Below, in pieces: positions 5,285 to 5,696 of a stretch of DNA of 5,696 nucleotides. Source of the stretch: Candidatus Falkowiibacteriota bacterium (lineage in GTDB: Bacteria > Patescibacteriota > Patescibacteriia > Patescibacteriales > GWC2-42-12); assembly GCA_016208065.1 (NCBI GenBank), contig JACQYU010000047.1, positions 1-5,696 on the forward strand, read 5' to 3'. The position numbers and the translations under genes were made by a program. Below the pieces are notes generated by a model. That model saw only the letters and a program-made list of their open reading frames with translations, searched no databases and was not told where the DNA came from. How positions within the stretch are numbered: position 1 is the first letter of the stretch; each line of letters opens with the position of its first letter.

Positions 5285-5696
5285 TTAATATTCTTCTTCC
5301 CAATGTTCAACAGTTATAATCGGAGAAAATTCAGTCGCGCCTAAAGCCTCGCTTAAATATTGGTTATTCATGGTTACGTTTATCGGCTGCCAAATGCTGG
5401 TCATGGTTAATTTGCGCCCGATTAAGCCGCCGATAATATTAAATTCTCGGGGCAGGCTTAAGGTTTTAAATTCGTCGCTGGCATAAACCGCCCCGTTAAC
5501 GTTTACTTCGCCGGTACAAGGGTCAAAATTTATTTTTCTTTTGGCGAATAAACCGGAGGCTATTCCCGAGGCATGGTTTACCGTGATATCGTTTTGTCCG
5601 CACTGAAACAGGCAGCCGATAGAAAATTTTCCGATATTTATATCTCGGCTTGATACTAAAAGGCCGTTAACAGTTATTTTGCGGTCGCATTTTAAT
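5285..5696 (-). CDS. C-terminal part of a beta-strand-repeat protein, possibly pilus-associated (partial)
   Basis: An open frame on the minus strand entering from beyond the right edge and ending at a TAA (5287-5285). 136 residues are visible and the start is outside the window. The product is built of short strand repeats with a recurring theme of a hydrophobic pair, Asn-Gly and a small-residue turn: ITVNGLLVSSRDINIG (7-22), ITVNHASGIASGLFAKRKINF (37-57), VNVNGAVYASDEFKTL (64-79) and FNIIGGLIGRKLTM (85-98). This suggests a beta-solenoid or stacked beta sheet. Four cysteines are visible (residues 3, 28, 32, 60). The end, FSPIITVEHWEEEI, resembles the Trp-Glu tails I recall from PilX-like/DUF7305 pilus-associated proteins; that link is a guess supported by its place just upstream of pilM. 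I cannot name it with confidence. Confidence 0.7.
   Translation of the reverse strand, partial: LKCDRKITVNGLLVSSRDINIGKFSIGCLFQCGQNDITVNHASGIASGLFAKRKINFDPCTGEVNVNGAVYASDEFKTLSLPREFNIIGGLIGRKLTMTSIWQPINVTMNNQYLSEALGATEFSPIITVEHWEEEY

Overview
The window looks like a piece of an AT-rich bacterial genome, most likely a Candidate Phyla Radiation (Patescibacteria, Parcubacteria-like) organism. The grounds are small compact genes, almost no Shine-Dalgarno sequences, a PilM/PilN/PilO type IV pilus operon with no outer-membrane secretin partner beside it, and an intergenic palindromic repeat of a kind I remember from such genomes. TGA is a normal stop here (pilN ends in TGA, overlapping the pilO start), which argues against the code-25 lineages (Gracilibacteria/Absconditabacteria). 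The taxonomic call is inference, not proof.

Left half (1-2506, + strand): a minimal iron-sulfur cluster assembly locus. It holds an Rrf2/IscR-type regulator (99-503), an IscU/NifU-N scaffold (522-908), an Nfu (NifU C-terminal) carrier domain (922-1128, start uncertain) and a cysteine desulfurase IscS/NifS (1298-2506). A good sigma70-type promoter precedes iscR. A near-perfect 21-bp inverted repeat that resembles the type-1 IscR operator lies just downstream of its -10 box, predicting autoregulation. The first three genes are tightly spaced. iscS is set apart by a 169-bp spacer holding an imperfect palindromic repeat and ending in a consensus extended -10 promoter that would give an almost leaderless iscS mRNA. 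IscS would supply sulfur from cysteine, IscU would build the cluster, Nfu would carry it to targets, and the regulator would sense cluster supply.

Centre (2531-2570): a perfect 17-bp hairpin flanked by A and T runs acts as a shared bidirectional terminator between the two convergent gene sets.

Right half (2584-5197, - strand): pilM-pilN-pilO plus a 92-residue single-pass membrane protein in the place where pilP sits in Gram-negative bacteria. This is the cytoplasmic and inner-membrane alignment platform of a type IV pilus. Gaps are 9 bp, a 4-bp ATGA overlap, and 11 bp, so it is one operon. At the right edge (5285-5696, - strand) is the C-terminal 136 residues of a beta-strand-rich protein, plausibly a pilus-associated surface protein, which runs out of the window.

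No clearly undescribed system is visible. The points most worth a second look are the predicted IscR operator, the out-of-frame iscU/nfu junction with no normal start codon, the intergenic repeat, and the small membrane protein closing the pil operon.
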